Source: G965216905 sp965216905
GTDB taxonomy: Bacteria; Actinomycetota; Acidimicrobiia; Spongiisociales; ZC4RG35
Reading direction: 5' to 3'
Length of the DNA stretch: 64,000 bases
NCBI GenBank assembly: GCA_965216905.1
Contig: OZ244213.1
Span: forward strand, 620,001-684,000
The notes beneath the pieces were generated by a model. It saw only the letters and a program-made list of their open reading frames with translations, was not told where the DNA came from and did no database searches. The translations under genes and the position numbers were made by a program. Shown here in pieces: positions 14,476 to 22,935 of the stretch. Positions within the stretch are counted from its first letter, which is position 1. Every line of letters starts with the position of its first letter.

Positions 14476-16581
14476 TCAGCGAACGGCGACCAGCGGCGCC
14501 AACGTGCACTCGCAGTTCGGGTGCACCGGCGGCACCGCCGACGTGCTCCGTTCGGCGCCGTGCTCCCGGCACGTCGCACACCCGCGGCCCGCCACCCGCC
14601 AGGCCAGGCTGTCGTGTCCCGCCGACCGCATCGCCGCCACGACGCCCGAGTGATACAGACCGAGCGCCAGCATTCGGAGCCGGCGTTCCGCCTGATCGGT
14701 CCGCCAGATCCGGAACACTTTCGAAACGCCGGCCGACAGCTCCCGGTCGCCCTGCCCGGCGGCGCGGCCCTCAGCCAGCGTCTGGGCGAGATCGCCGATC
14801 AGTGCATCGACGAAGTCGCCGGTCCCGGTCGCCGGATCGGTCGTCGGAGCCGGGAGGTCCTCGCCCACCAACGCCTCGGCCGCCTGATGCCCAGCCTCGA
14901 TGCTCTCACTCATCAGGGTGGTGAGATCGGCGTCGAGTCGTTCCCGGAGCCGATCGGCGGGCGCTCCCCATCCCTCGGCGTCGAGCCGCAGCTCTTCGAG
15001 CGCCAGATTCTGCTCCTCGACCAAATGTTTCTTGACCGCCCGGAGCCCGCGATTGGTGACGGGGAGCAGGAGTCGATCCCGAAGCGAGAAGACGTCGAGA
15101 TCGACGATCCGCATCGGAGGGTCGCCTCCCCCAGTCGATGCTGCAGTCGGTGCCCCAGTCGATGCTGCAGTCGCTGCCTCAGTCGGTGCCCCAGCCTCCG
15201 CAGCAGACTTGGCTTCATCGACCGGGAGGGCTTCATCGGGATCGGATCTGGGCGGCTCTTCCGACCCCTCGTGTCGGAGTCGGTCGAACAACGAGGCGAC
15301 TTCGCTCAGCACGCCCGTTCCGGCGTCCTCTTCCGCATCGGCTTCCACACCGGCCGGCGATCCGACCGGGACGTCGACCGGGACGTCGACCTCCGGCTCC
15401 GGCTCCGGCTCCGATGGTTGTTGCGGCTCCGACGACGGTTCTGAGTGCTCCATCTCGGGCCCGTCGTCGCCGGCCGGCGCCGGAGGTGGAGGAGGGACGG
15501 TTTGAGCGGGCGAGGACGACTCGGGCATCACCGCCGGGGGAAGGTCCGATGCCGGCTCGATGATCGGGGTCTCCCCGGTGTCGCCGGTCCGGCGGAGCGC
15601 CAACTCGTCGGCGGAGATCAGACGGATGTCGGGGTCGTCGAGCACGCCGGTGCTCACTTCGATCTCGACCGGAGCCGACGATGGATGCACCACCCTGACC
15701 GTCTCTCCCGGCTCCCAATCCCCCTCCGCCTCCTCCGGTCCCGACGGCGCAGCCTCGCTCGCCGTGGCGGGCTCCGGGTGTACGGGCGGAGAGGGTGCAG
15801 CACTCGGCGCCGGCCGAGCGGGTGCGGGCTGCGGCGACGGCGGCGACGAAGTCGGTGGCGGCTCCAGGTCGGGTGTTTCCGGAACGTCGGCGATCCCCGA
15901 CCGCAATCGGTCGAGCTCGGCCATGAGCTGATTCCGACGGTGCTCCAACGCTCGGGTTCGTTCCTGGGCTGCCTCCGACTGCTTCAGCGCGGCCTCCAGA
16001 ATCTCGTCGTGACGGTTCCGGGCCTCGGCCGTCATCCGCTCGGCCTCCAGGCGGGCGGCTCGAATCGCCTCCTCCCGCTCCCGTCGGGCGGCGACCTGGA
16101 TGCGGTGAGCCTCTCGTTCGGCCTCACCGACGAGCTGCACCGCTTCCCGCTGTGCTTCCTCCCGCGTGCGGGTCGCCACCGCGGCACATTGCGCCAGCAT
16201 CTCCGACGAGGTCTCCCAAGCATCGCGACGGAGCGCAACTGCATCGGTGGATGCCGACTCGATCTCCGACCGGGCGCGACCTCGGGCGTCCGCCAACAAC
16301 GCCTCCGTCTCGCCGGCCGCCCGGCTTCGCATGTCCTCGGCGATGGCACGCGCCTGCTGGAGCAGCTCGTTGATCTGGCTGGTGGCCCGATCGATGTCTT
16401 CCTCCAGATCGGCGCCGGCCAGGGTGTCGACCCGTTGGGCGAGTTGGAGGCGATCGGCCTCCAGCCGGCGGAGTTCGGCGGCCACCTCGGCAAGGAATGC
16501 ACGCACCTCGTCACGCTGAAACCCTCGGAAGGATGTGAGGAACGAGCGCTCGGCGACCGACTCTGGTGTCACGTCGGACAT
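14476..16581 (-). CDS. DivIVA-domain protein with phage-head-like (MuF/gp7-type) cysteine tail
   Basis: A 701-residue protein in four parts. Residues about 10-60 (RSFLTSFRGFQRDEVRAFL) form a DivIVA membrane-curvature domain. A coiled coil rich in Ala, Glu and Arg runs to about 235. A Pro/Glu/Ala/Ser-rich linker with short repeats reaches about 470. The C-terminal helical domain ends with C668-x2-C671 and HPNCEC (687-692), preceded by a Trp. This last arrangement (CxxC, then PxHPNCxC) resembles the ending of SPP1 gp7/MuF-type phage head proteins, here with Glu in place of the usual Arg. A role in cell-pole or septum organisation is inferred from DivIVA only; the tail may bind a metal. Confidence 0.75.
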   Translation of the reverse strand: MSDVTPESVAERSFLTSFRGFQRDEVRAFLAEVAAELRRLEADRLQLAQRVDTLAGADLEEDIDRATSQINELLQQARAIAEDMRSRAAGETEALLADARGRARSEIESASTDAVALRRDAWETSSEMLAQCAAVATRTREEAQREAVQLVGEAEREAHRIQVAARREREEAIRAARLEAERMTAEARNRHDEILEAALKQSEAAQERTRALEHRRNQLMAELDRLRSGIADVPETPDLEPPPTSSPPSPQPAPARPAPSAAPSPPVHPEPATASEAAPSGPEEAEGDWEPGETVRVVHPSSAPVEIEVSTGVLDDPDIRLISADELALRRTGDTGETPIIEPASDLPPAVMPESSSPAQTVPPPPPAPAGDDGPEMEHSEPSSEPQQPSEPEPEPEVDVPVDVPVGSPAGVEADAEEDAGTGVLSEVASLFDRLRHEGSEEPPRSDPDEALPVDEAKSAAEAGAPTEAATAASTGAPTAASTGGGDPPMRIVDLDVFSLRDRLLLPVTNRGLRAVKKHLVEEQNLALEELRLDAEGWGAPADRLRERLDADLTTLMSESIEAGHQAAEALVGEDLPAPTTDPATGTGDFVDALIGDLAQTLAEGRAAGQGDRELSAGVSKVFRIWRTDQAERRLRMLALGLYHSGVVAAMRSAGHDSLAWRVAGRGCATCREHGAERSTSAVPPVHPNCECTLAPLVAVR
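15130..15201. repeat. 12-bp tandem repeat in the linker of the DivIVA-domain gene
   Basis: Six imperfect copies of a 12-bp unit (consensus cccagtcgatgc / tgcagtcggtgc) encode an Ala/Thr/Gly/Pro-rich 4-residue repeat in the disordered linker. Copy number could vary between strains without shifting the frame. Confidence 0.7.
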
Positions 16582-16632
16582 GGCTCGGAGGTTACCGGCG
16601 ACCTCTCGCCTGACGGTGGATCACCCCGGCGA

Positions 16633-17652
16633 TCAGACCTGGGGCAGTGACTCCAGATAGGCGATCGCCTCGTCGATGGTCGCCACCGAAACGATCTCGA
16701 TGTCGTCGTACTCGGCCGTGAGCGCCGCCTCGTAGTTCGACGCGGGGACCAGAATCGTCTCCGCTCCCGCCGCCTCGGCGGCCACCACCTTCTGCCGCAC
16801 GCCACCGATTCCCCCGACCGATCCGTCGGCGGAGATCGTCCCGGTCCCGGCGATGATGTGTCCACGGGTGAGGTCCCCCGGTGTCAGCAGGTCGATGATT
16901 CCCAGGGAGTACATCATGCCGGCGGACGGGCCGCCGACGTTCTCGGAGTCGATGTCGACCGGATACTGCGGATTGAGCGTCTGGGCGCTGATGCCGATCA
17001 GCGGACGGTCCGGATCGCCCTCGGCGGCGGTCAGCTCGAGTTCGGACGTCGCTTCGATCCCTTCGCGCAGGTAGGTGACGGTGACAGTGTCCCCGGGCGC
17101 TTTGCCTCCGATCACGTCGGCGATGTCCTGGGCGAGTTCGACCTCGGTGCCGTCGACCGCCACCAGAATGTCGCCACTGCGCAGGACGTCGGCCACCGGC
17201 GCATCGTCGGCCACGTCGACGACTTCGACGCCGTCCGACCGAATGCGGTCGGAGGCCCCGGCGCGGTCGAGCGCAACGGCGATAGCATTCTCCTTGGACT
17301 GGTCCATCTGCTGGAGTCCCCGCCGGCGGTACTCCTCATCGGTCTCATCGGGACGGCGAAAACGCTCCCGACGAACCAGATCGACCGTCGGATCCGCGAC
17401 CGCGGCCGCCACCTCGTAGGCATTCACCTCCTGAAAGAGCACGGTCAGCATCAACAACGTGCCATCGGGCTCGAACGAGTCGGTTCCCTCCAGGACCTCG
17501 ACGGCGGTCACGACGTCGGTGACCGGTCCGGCCGAGAGCGCGAAGTACGGAAGCGGTACCGACCACGCCGCCACGGCCAACACGCCGGACATCACGAGCG
17601 CCACGACGGCGGCGGTGAGCCAGCGGGGGCGGGGAGGGCTCGACATTCCCAT
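16633..17652 (-). CDS. Membrane-anchored PDZ / Lon-type (S16) serine protease
   Basis: A 339-residue YlbL/Rv3194c-type protease. A single N-terminal membrane helix (about 12-32) anchors it with the rest outside. A PDZ domain occupies about 140-210 (VADVLRSGDILVAVDGTEV). A Lon-type catalytic domain follows, with nucleophile S243 in GGPSAGMMYSLG and general-base K288 in GGIGGVRQKVVAA. The Ser-Lys spacing is close to that of Lon proteases, so it is probably active. It heads the unit with the DivIVA-domain protein (51 bp downstream) and the UPF0182 protein. Substrates are unknown; envelope quality control or signal cleavage is likely by family. Confidence 0.88.
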   Translation of the reverse strand: MGMSSPPRPRWLTAAVVALVMSGVLAVAAWSVPLPYFALSAGPVTDVVTAVEVLEGTDSFEPDGTLLMLTVLFQEVNAYEVAAAVADPTVDLVRRERFRRPDETDEEYRRRGLQQMDQSKENAIAVALDRAGASDRIRSDGVEVVDVADDAPVADVLRSGDILVAVDGTEVELAQDIADVIGGKAPGDTVTVTYLREGIEATSELELTAAEGDPDRPLIGISAQTLNPQYPVDIDSENVGGPSAGMMYSLGIIDLLTPGDLTRGHIIAGTGTISADGSVGGIGGVRQKVVAAEAAGAETILVPASNYEAALTAEYDDIEIVSVATIDEAIAYLESLPQV

Positions 17653-17746
17653 GATGCTACGTCCGATCCACGTTTTGTCAGCACGCCATCACAGCCGACC
17701 CGGCTTCCCGCGCGCCGCCCTCGACCCGTCGCTAACCTCGCACGTC

Positions 17747-18328
17747 ATGTTGACGCTCGCGCCTCAGGTGTTCGTTGCTCGCTTCGCGGCGGGAAGCAAG
17801 GTCAGAACGGCAGCTTGGATCGTCGGGTTCGCGCTGCTGACCGGACTGCTCGCCCAGTTCGAGATCCATGCGCCGGGCCTTACGCCGGTTCCGTTCACCG
17901 GGCAGACGCTGGCGGTGCTGCTGGCGGGGGCGGCGCTGGGAGCCAAGGCCGGTGCGGCCAGCATGGGGGTGTACAACCTCCTGGGCATGATGGGTCTCCC
18001 CGTGTACTCGGGAGGCGAATCGGGTCTCGAGGTCGCCATCGGCGCAACATCGGGGTATCTGATCGGCTTCATTGCCGCCGCCTACGTGGTGGGCCGCCTC
18101 GCCGAGCGACGTGCCGACCGCCATGCCCGAACGGCGATTCCGGCATTCGTGGCCGGCAGCGCCACGATCTACGGGTTCGGTGTTGTGGGACTGATGACCG
18201 TGCTCGACATGAGCCTCACCGAAGCCTTCACCGCCGGAGTCGTACCGTTCGTGGTGGGTGACGCACTCAAGGCGGGCGCCGCCGGCCTGCTCACGCCCAC
18301 GGCGTGGCGCCTGCGGTCGGGCGACTGA
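17747..18328 (+). CDS. bioY: Biotin transporter substrate-binding subunit BioY
   Basis: A 193-residue membrane protein with about six hydrophobic helices and the BioY hallmarks: TPVPFTGQTLAVLLAGAALG near residue 50 (P-V-P-x-T-x-Q-T) and the pattern GAKAGAASMGVYNLLGMMGLP with VYSGG. BioY is the S-component of the energy-coupling biotin importer. No bioM/bioN gene is adjacent, so it would use a shared ECF module or act alone. I chose ATG 17747; the frame stays open upstream to 17459, but that part runs into the divergent protease gene. It is divergently transcribed from the PDZ-Lon operon. Confidence 0.85.
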   Translation: MLTLAPQVFVARFAAGSKVRTAAWIVGFALLTGLLAQFEIHAPGLTPVPFTGQTLAVLLAGAALGAKAGAASMGVYNLLGMMGLPVYSGGESGLEVAIGATSGYLIGFIAAAYVVGRLAERRADRHARTAIPAFVAGSATIYGFGVVGLMTVLDMSLTEAFTAGVVPFVVGDALKAGAAGLLTPTAWRLRSGD

Positions 18329-18364
18329 TCCTCCCGACCGTCGGACATCTCGCGCCGACGAACG

Positions 18365-19195
18365 TCAGTCGCCGTTGGAGACTTCGAAGTCTTCGCCGAG
18401 GTACGCTTTGATGACGTCTGGGTTGCGCTGAACCTCGGACGGGAGGCCGTCGGCGATCTTCTTTCCGAAGTCGACCACCATCACCCGGTCGGCGATGTCC
18501 ATGACCAGGCCCATGTCGTGCTCGACGAGGATGATGGCGATGTCCAGCTCGTCGCGAATGTCGAGGATGAACCGGGCCATGTCCTCGGTTTCCTCGAGGT
18601 TCATCCCGGCCACCGGTTCGTCGAGCAGCAGCAGGTCCGGGTCCATCGCCAGCGCCCTCCCCAGCTCGACCCGCTTCTGGACTCCGTACGGCAAGAGCCC
18701 CACCGGGTGTTTCCGCCAGCGCTCGATCTCCAGGAAGTCGATGATGTCCTCCGCCCGGAAGCGGTTCTGGAGTTCTTCCTTCTTGGCCTTCCCCCACCAC
18801 ACCGCGCCGGCGAGGAAGCCGTGTTCCATGCGGATGTGGCGACCCGTCAGGATGTTCTCGATCACCGTCATGTGTGGAAAGAGGGCGATGTTCTGGAAGG
18901 TGCGGGCGATTCCCGCTTCGGCGGTCTTCGAGGGCTTCCAACCCATGATCGACTCGCCCTGCCAGCGGATGTCACCCTCCTGAGGGACATACACCTGGTT
19001 CACACAGTTGAAGATCGACGTCTTGCCGGCGCCGTTGGGGCCGATGATCGCAAAGAGCTCCCGCTCGTCGACGTGGAACGTGACCCCGTCGATGGCCCGG
19101 ACGCCTTTGAACGAGAGGCGGATGTTCTGGACTTCGAGCAGGTGACCGGTCGTGACCCCGGCCTCTGCATCGGAACGCAAAGTCGCGTCGGTCAC
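18365..19195 (-). CDS. livG: Liv-type ABC transporter ATP-binding protein (LivG-like)
   Basis: A 276-residue ATPase with Walker A GPNGAGKTS, a Q-loop in RTFQNIALFPHMT, Walker B LLLLDEP, and switch His in LVEHDMGLVM. The signature reads LPYGVQKR instead of LSYGxQ, a mild deviation. The segment GRHIRMEHGFLAGAVWWGK is the LivG-specific insert. GTG 19195 is preferred as start over ATG 19237, because it has a purine-rich gaggggg sequence ahead and the extra 14 residues look unlike the family. It is the last gene of the importer operon and energises LivH/LivM with LivF. Confidence 0.88.
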   Translation of the reverse strand: MTDATLRSDAEAGVTTGHLLEVQNIRLSFKGVRAIDGVTFHVDERELFAIIGPNGAGKTSIFNCVNQVYVPQEGDIRWQGESIMGWKPSKTAEAGIARTFQNIALFPHMTVIENILTGRHIRMEHGFLAGAVWWGKAKKEELQNRFRAEDIIDFLEIERWRKHPVGLLPYGVQKRVELGRALAMDPDLLLLDEPVAGMNLEETEDMARFILDIRDELDIAIILVEHDMGLVMDIADRVMVVDFGKKIADGLPSEVQRNPDVIKAYLGEDFEVSNGD

Positions 19196-19283
19196 CGGCC
19201 ACCCCCTCGGCCGTTCGCAGGACGCAGTGCGCGACACGCCGGAGCCATGTCGACGGGTGCTGGCGTACGCAGCCGACCGAGCC

Positions 19284-20078
19284 TCATGACAGCCACCGCT
19301 TCCGCCGTTTGTAGTGCTTCACATCCCGGAAGGACTTCCGTTCGCCCTCCTCGCCGTGAAGCCCCAGGTAGAACTCCTGGACATCTTCGTCCTTGAGGAG
19401 CTTCTGCGGGGAGCCGTCCATGACGACCTTTCCCGTCTCCATGATGTAGCCGTGGTGGGCGATCGACAGCGCCATGTTGGCGTTCTGCTCGATCAGCAAC
19501 ACCGACGTTCCCTGCTCGTTGATCTCGACGATGATGTCCCTGATCTGTTGGACGAGCAGCGGCGCCAGTCCGAGCGATGGCTCGTCGAGGATCAGCAGCT
19601 TCGGGTCCTGCATCATGGCCCGCCCGATCGCCAGCATCTGCTGCTCGCCACCCGACAGATACCCGGCGGTGGCGTTGAGACGCTCCTTGAGTCGCGGGAA
19701 CATGGTGAGGACCCGCTCGTTGGCGGCCTTGACCTTCGCCCCGCTGGTGTTGATGTACGCCCCCGCTTTGAGGTTCTCTTCGACTGTCAGCTCGGCGAAC
19801 ACCCGCCGGCCTTCCATGACCTGGGAGATCCCGCGCCGTACCCGCTTGGAGGGCAGCTCGTGGGTGATATCGACACCGTCGAAGCGGACCTCCCCTTTGG
19901 TGATGTCGCCCTCGTGGACGTCGAGGAGGCCGGTGATGGCTCGGAGTGTGGTGGTCTTCCCGGCACCGTTGGCGCCGAGCAGCGCCACGATCTGCCCATC
20001 GGGCACCTCGATGGAGATGCCGCGAAGCACCAACACCACGTCGTTGTAGACGACTTCCAGATTCTCGACTGCCAGCAC
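19284..20078 (-). CDS. livF: Liv-type ABC transporter ATP-binding protein (LivF-like)
   Basis: A 264-residue ATPase with Walker A GANGAGKTTT, the LivF block SQVMEGRRVFAELTVEENL, signature LSGGEQQM, Walker B LLILDEPSLGLAP and switch His-less LIEQNAN, as normal in LivF. The C-terminal tail KSFRDVKHYKRRKRW is basic and longer than usual. The start is GTG 20078, with gaggag 4 nt upstream; the in-frame ATG 20117 falls inside the hairpin at 20091-20126 and is unlikely to be used. It pairs with LivG on the membrane subunits. Confidence 0.88.
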   Translation of the reverse strand: MLAVENLEVVYNDVVLVLRGISIEVPDGQIVALLGANGAGKTTTLRAITGLLDVHEGDITKGEVRFDGVDITHELPSKRVRRGISQVMEGRRVFAELTVEENLKAGAYINTSGAKVKAANERVLTMFPRLKERLNATAGYLSGGEQQMLAIGRAMMQDPKLLILDEPSLGLAPLLVQQIRDIIVEINEQGTSVLLIEQNANMALSIAHHGYIMETGKVVMDGSPQKLLKDEDVQEFYLGLHGEEGERKSFRDVKHYKRRKRWLS

Positions 20079-20090
20079 GTTGCTCCTCAG

Positions 20091-20126
20091 GGGTGGGGGA
20101 TGCGGCCATGGCCGCATCCCCCACCC
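20091..20126 (-). promoter_or_regulatory. 17-bp perfect hairpin between livK and livF
   Basis: Two 17-nt perfectly complementary arms (left gggtgggggatgcggcc) separated by 2 nt. The hairpin sits 9 bp after the livK stop and 12 bp before the livF GTG. Such intercistronic stems usually stabilise the upstream mRNA or partly terminate, so that the binding protein is made in excess over the ATPases. Confidence 0.75.
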
Positions 20127-20135
20127 GAACTCAGC

Positions 20136-21551
20136 TCATCCGAATGCGTCGAAGCAGGTCTCGGTGAACTCGTAACCGGCCGCGGTGTCACCCACGTAGT
20201 CGGCTTCGAGCAGCTCGACGCCCGATCCGCCGGCCTCGAGGTCGGCGATCGACGGTCTCACGATGTTGACCTGACGCTGCACGGACTCGTCGGGCGAGCC
20301 CGCATACTGCTGGTCCGGCCACAAGCCGTCCCACGACATCGACTCGAGCGACTTGGCCGCCTTGAGGACGCCGGCTCGGGTCATGTCGCCCGACTCGTAG
20401 GCGTCGTTGAGGATGCGCTCCATCAGCACGGCCTCTCCCACGCCCTCGAGCCAGTACTCGTAAGGGGTGATCTCGGGATCGGCGGTGGTCAGCAGCTCGA
20501 CGGCGGCCTGGGTACCGGCGTTGTCGGCGCCCCACGGAGCGAACGGCAATCCGAAGATCACGTCCCGTTCGACTGCCTCACGGATCGCCGAGTCGGGTGC
20601 CAGGAACGCAGCGTTCCAGGCCACGAACGAACCGGACCACGAGGCTTGCACGCCGCCGGCCAGTGCCTGGCCGTAGATGCCGCCATAGGCACCGGGCGAG
20701 GTGGTGAGGTAGACGATGTCCGGGCTGGCACCGATGATGCCGGTCGCCACCTCGGCCAGCGACGCCTCGTCGGCGGCGTTGACCTTGGCCTCACCGTCGT
20801 ACACCACGTCGAGACCGTTGGCCTCGGCCCACTTCTTGGCGCCTTGCGCCGAGTCCTGCCCGAAGTCGCCGGCGTTCGAGGCGATGGCGATCGACTGGGC
20901 ATCGGGGTTCTGAGCCAGCATGTAGTCGAGCACGCTCATCGCTTCCAGGCAGTAGGGCGTTCCGTGGGGAATCAGATTGGCGTTGAGATTCGGATCGCTC
21001 CACCCGGAGTACCACGTGAGCGGCACTGCCAGCATCTGGTCTTCGGCGAGTTGATCGGCGATCGCCACCGAGTGCGGCGAGCCGGTCGAGTGCCCGAGAG
21101 CGACGACAGAGTCACGCAGCTCGTTGTACAGCTGGACGTGGTTGTCCACCGAGTACACGGTGTCGCGGATCTCGAGCACGATCTCCAGCCCGTGGATGCC
21201 GCCGTTGGCGTTGATGTCGGCCACCTTGGCCTCATAGCCGCCGACCACCGGTTGCACCAGGCCGGAGAACACACCGGAGAGGTCAGACAGCAAGCCGACG
21301 GTGATGGTTCCCGCCTCCAGGTCGACACCGACATCGGTGGTCGGTGCGGCCATCTCTTCTGCGGGTTCCTCGGCGGGTTCCTCGGCCGGCTCCTCCTCGG
21401 CCTCGGTGGGTTCCGGTGTTTCGGCCGGGGCTTCGGTCGCCGCCGGCGCCTCGGTGTCGGCGGTGGTGTCGTCGCCGGCAGATCCGCCGCAGGCGACGAG
21501 CAGCATGGTCATCGCGACCAGCCACCCCAGCCACTGCATTCTGGTTCTCAT
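20136..21551 (-). CDS. livK: Liv-type ABC transporter substrate-binding lipoprotein
   Basis: A 471-residue periplasmic-binding-fold protein. The start ATG 21551 is preceded by ggaggaag. A lipoprotein signal peptide ends in LLVAC (lipobox Cys near residue 21), followed by an acidic linker with EEPAEEPAEEP repeats up to about 75. The mature type I fold then begins TITVGLLSDLSGVFSGL and includes the block IHGLEIVLEIRDTVYS, which replaces the usual aromatic/branched amino-acid site. With an acyl-CoA ligase in the same operon, the ligand may be a hydrophobic carboxylate instead of Leu/Ile/Val; this is inference. It is anchored on the outer face of the membrane and feeds LivH/LivM. Confidence 0.88.
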   Translation of the reverse strand: MRTRMQWLGWLVAMTMLLVACGGSAGDDTTADTEAPAATEAPAETPEPTEAEEEPAEEPAEEPAEEMAAPTTDVGVDLEAGTITVGLLSDLSGVFSGLVQPVVGGYEAKVADINANGGIHGLEIVLEIRDTVYSVDNHVQLYNELRDSVVALGHSTGSPHSVAIADQLAEDQMLAVPLTWYSGWSDPNLNANLIPHGTPYCLEAMSVLDYMLAQNPDAQSIAIASNAGDFGQDSAQGAKKWAEANGLDVVYDGEAKVNAADEASLAEVATGIIGASPDIVYLTTSPGAYGGIYGQALAGGVQASWSGSFVAWNAAFLAPDSAIREAVERDVIFGLPFAPWGADNAGTQAAVELLTTADPEITPYEYWLEGVGEAVLMERILNDAYESGDMTRAGVLKAAKSLESMSWDGLWPDQQYAGSPDESVQRQVNIVRPSIADLEAGGSGVELLEADYVGDTAAGYEFTETCFDAFG

Positions 21552-21606
21552 CTCATCTTCCTCCCATGTGTCGTATGCCGAGGCAGTCGCCCCCGCATGT
21601 GGCCGT

Positions 21607-22845
21607 TCAGTATGTGAATGGCCAACCCTTCCAATAATTGCGAATCCTGATCCAGATGCCGTAGAGGCCCAATGGCTCAAAAATGAGAAACACGATGATC
21701 AACAGACCGTAGAGCAACTGGTTCAACTGGAACACCGACAGGCCCGGTCCCGGGCCCGGCAACGTGTTGATGATGCCCGGATCGGTGGAGCCGGTCGCGA
21801 CGAAGAAGTCGAAGATGGAGGCCAGAATCCCGTCCCCGCTCTCGACCACATCCTGCATCCACAAGGTCAGGTCTTGGACGAGGCGGGGCAGGATGGTGAC
21901 GAAGATCGATCCCAGCACCACGCCCGCCACGGTGCCCGAGCCTCCGATGAGAACGATGGCGATGATCTGCACCGACAGGAACAGGTCCCATCTCGCCGGG
22001 ATGACGCTTCCCACGAATGCGGCCAGCAACGCCCCCGACACCCCTGCGTAGAACGAGGAGATGCCGAAGGCGCGCAGCTTGTAACCGACCTCGTCCACGC
22101 CCATGATCTCGGCGGCGATGTCGCGGTCCCGAATCGACTGGAACGCCCTGCCCACCCGGGTTCGCTGGATGTTCTTGGCGAGCCCCATGAACAGCAGCAT
22201 CAAGCCCATCAACAGGTAATACGTCTTCGCCTCGGCGAGCAGGTCGAGCCCGAACCACGGCCCATCGGTGGCGAAACTGATGAGCGGGTCGGCTTCCTTC
22301 CACAGACGGAACTCGAGGGGCGGGAAGGTCCGGCCCACCTCCGCCCCACCGGTGACCGAGATCCAGTTCCGGAAGACGTACTCCCCCACGAACACCAGGC
22401 CGAGCGTCACGAATGCCAGGTACAGCCCCCGCACCCGGACCGCCGCCGGCCCGAAGGCCACCCCGATCGCGGCCGCGACGAGACCCGCCATCGGCAACCA
22501 GACCCAGATCGGCAAACCGAATCCCAGCCGGAGCCCCTCGGGATCGCCCCCGAGGACTGCTGCGACGTATGCACCGACGCCCATGAAGAACGCATGGCCA
22601 AGCGATACCTGGCCCGCAAGCCCCAACAGGATGTTCAGGCCCAAACCGGCGATGACGAACACGGCCACCGTCGACAACAACCGGAGCCAGTCGCCGGCCG
22701 CCAGGAACCGCATCCCCGGAACCAACTCGAAGGGGACGAGGGCGAGCAGGACCAGCGCAACGCCGACCGCCACTCGCTTGGAGGTGGTGTTCAGGATCGC
22801 CTGGTCGTCCTCGTAGCGCGTGTAGAGAAGCGGCCTCCCCCTCAT
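21607..22845 (-). CDS. livM: Liv-type ABC transporter permease (LivM-like)
   Basis: A 412-residue permease with about ten hydrophobic helices and the LivM loop GLNILLGLAGQVSLGHAFF near residue 70-88. It carries the EAA-type cytoplasmic helix SIRDRDIAAEIMGVDEVGYK near 250 and a hydrophobic C-terminal extension after GTVAGVVLGSIFVTILPRL. A 55-residue insert (near 170-220, including TGGAEVGRTFPPLEF) is longer than in classical LivM. It forms the channel with LivH. It lies between livH and livK in the operon. Confidence 0.87.
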   Translation of the reverse strand: MRGRPLLYTRYEDDQAILNTTSKRVAVGVALVLLALVPFELVPGMRFLAAGDWLRLLSTVAVFVIAGLGLNILLGLAGQVSLGHAFFMGVGAYVAAVLGGDPEGLRLGFGLPIWVWLPMAGLVAAAIGVAFGPAAVRVRGLYLAFVTLGLVFVGEYVFRNWISVTGGAEVGRTFPPLEFRLWKEADPLISFATDGPWFGLDLLAEAKTYYLLMGLMLLFMGLAKNIQRTRVGRAFQSIRDRDIAAEIMGVDEVGYKLRAFGISSFYAGVSGALLAAFVGSVIPARWDLFLSVQIIAIVLIGGSGTVAGVVLGSIFVTILPRLVQDLTLWMQDVVESGDGILASIFDFFVATGSTDPGIINTLPGPGPGLSVFQLNQLLYGLLIIVFLIFEPLGLYGIWIRIRNYWKGWPFTY

Positions 22846-22935
22846 GGGCGGGCTCCGTCGGAGGTGATCGGCATGGGCACCCGACCGGACTCGACATTCC
22901 GGCGAATGGCGTGCGGCGTACTGCGTCCTGCGTCC

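Noticed and set aside
13141..15444. A 767-codon open frame on the plus strand
   Set aside because: It is antisense to the UPF0182 and DivIVA-domain genes, has no recognisable domain and shows the His/Arg/Gly-rich composition of a GC-rich shadow.
18338..18359. Terminator between bioY and livG
   Set aside because: Only a 6-bp stem with a 10-nt loop is present; too weak to claim.
19314..21617. A 767-codon open frame on the plus strand
   Set aside because: Antisense to livF and livK; no motifs.
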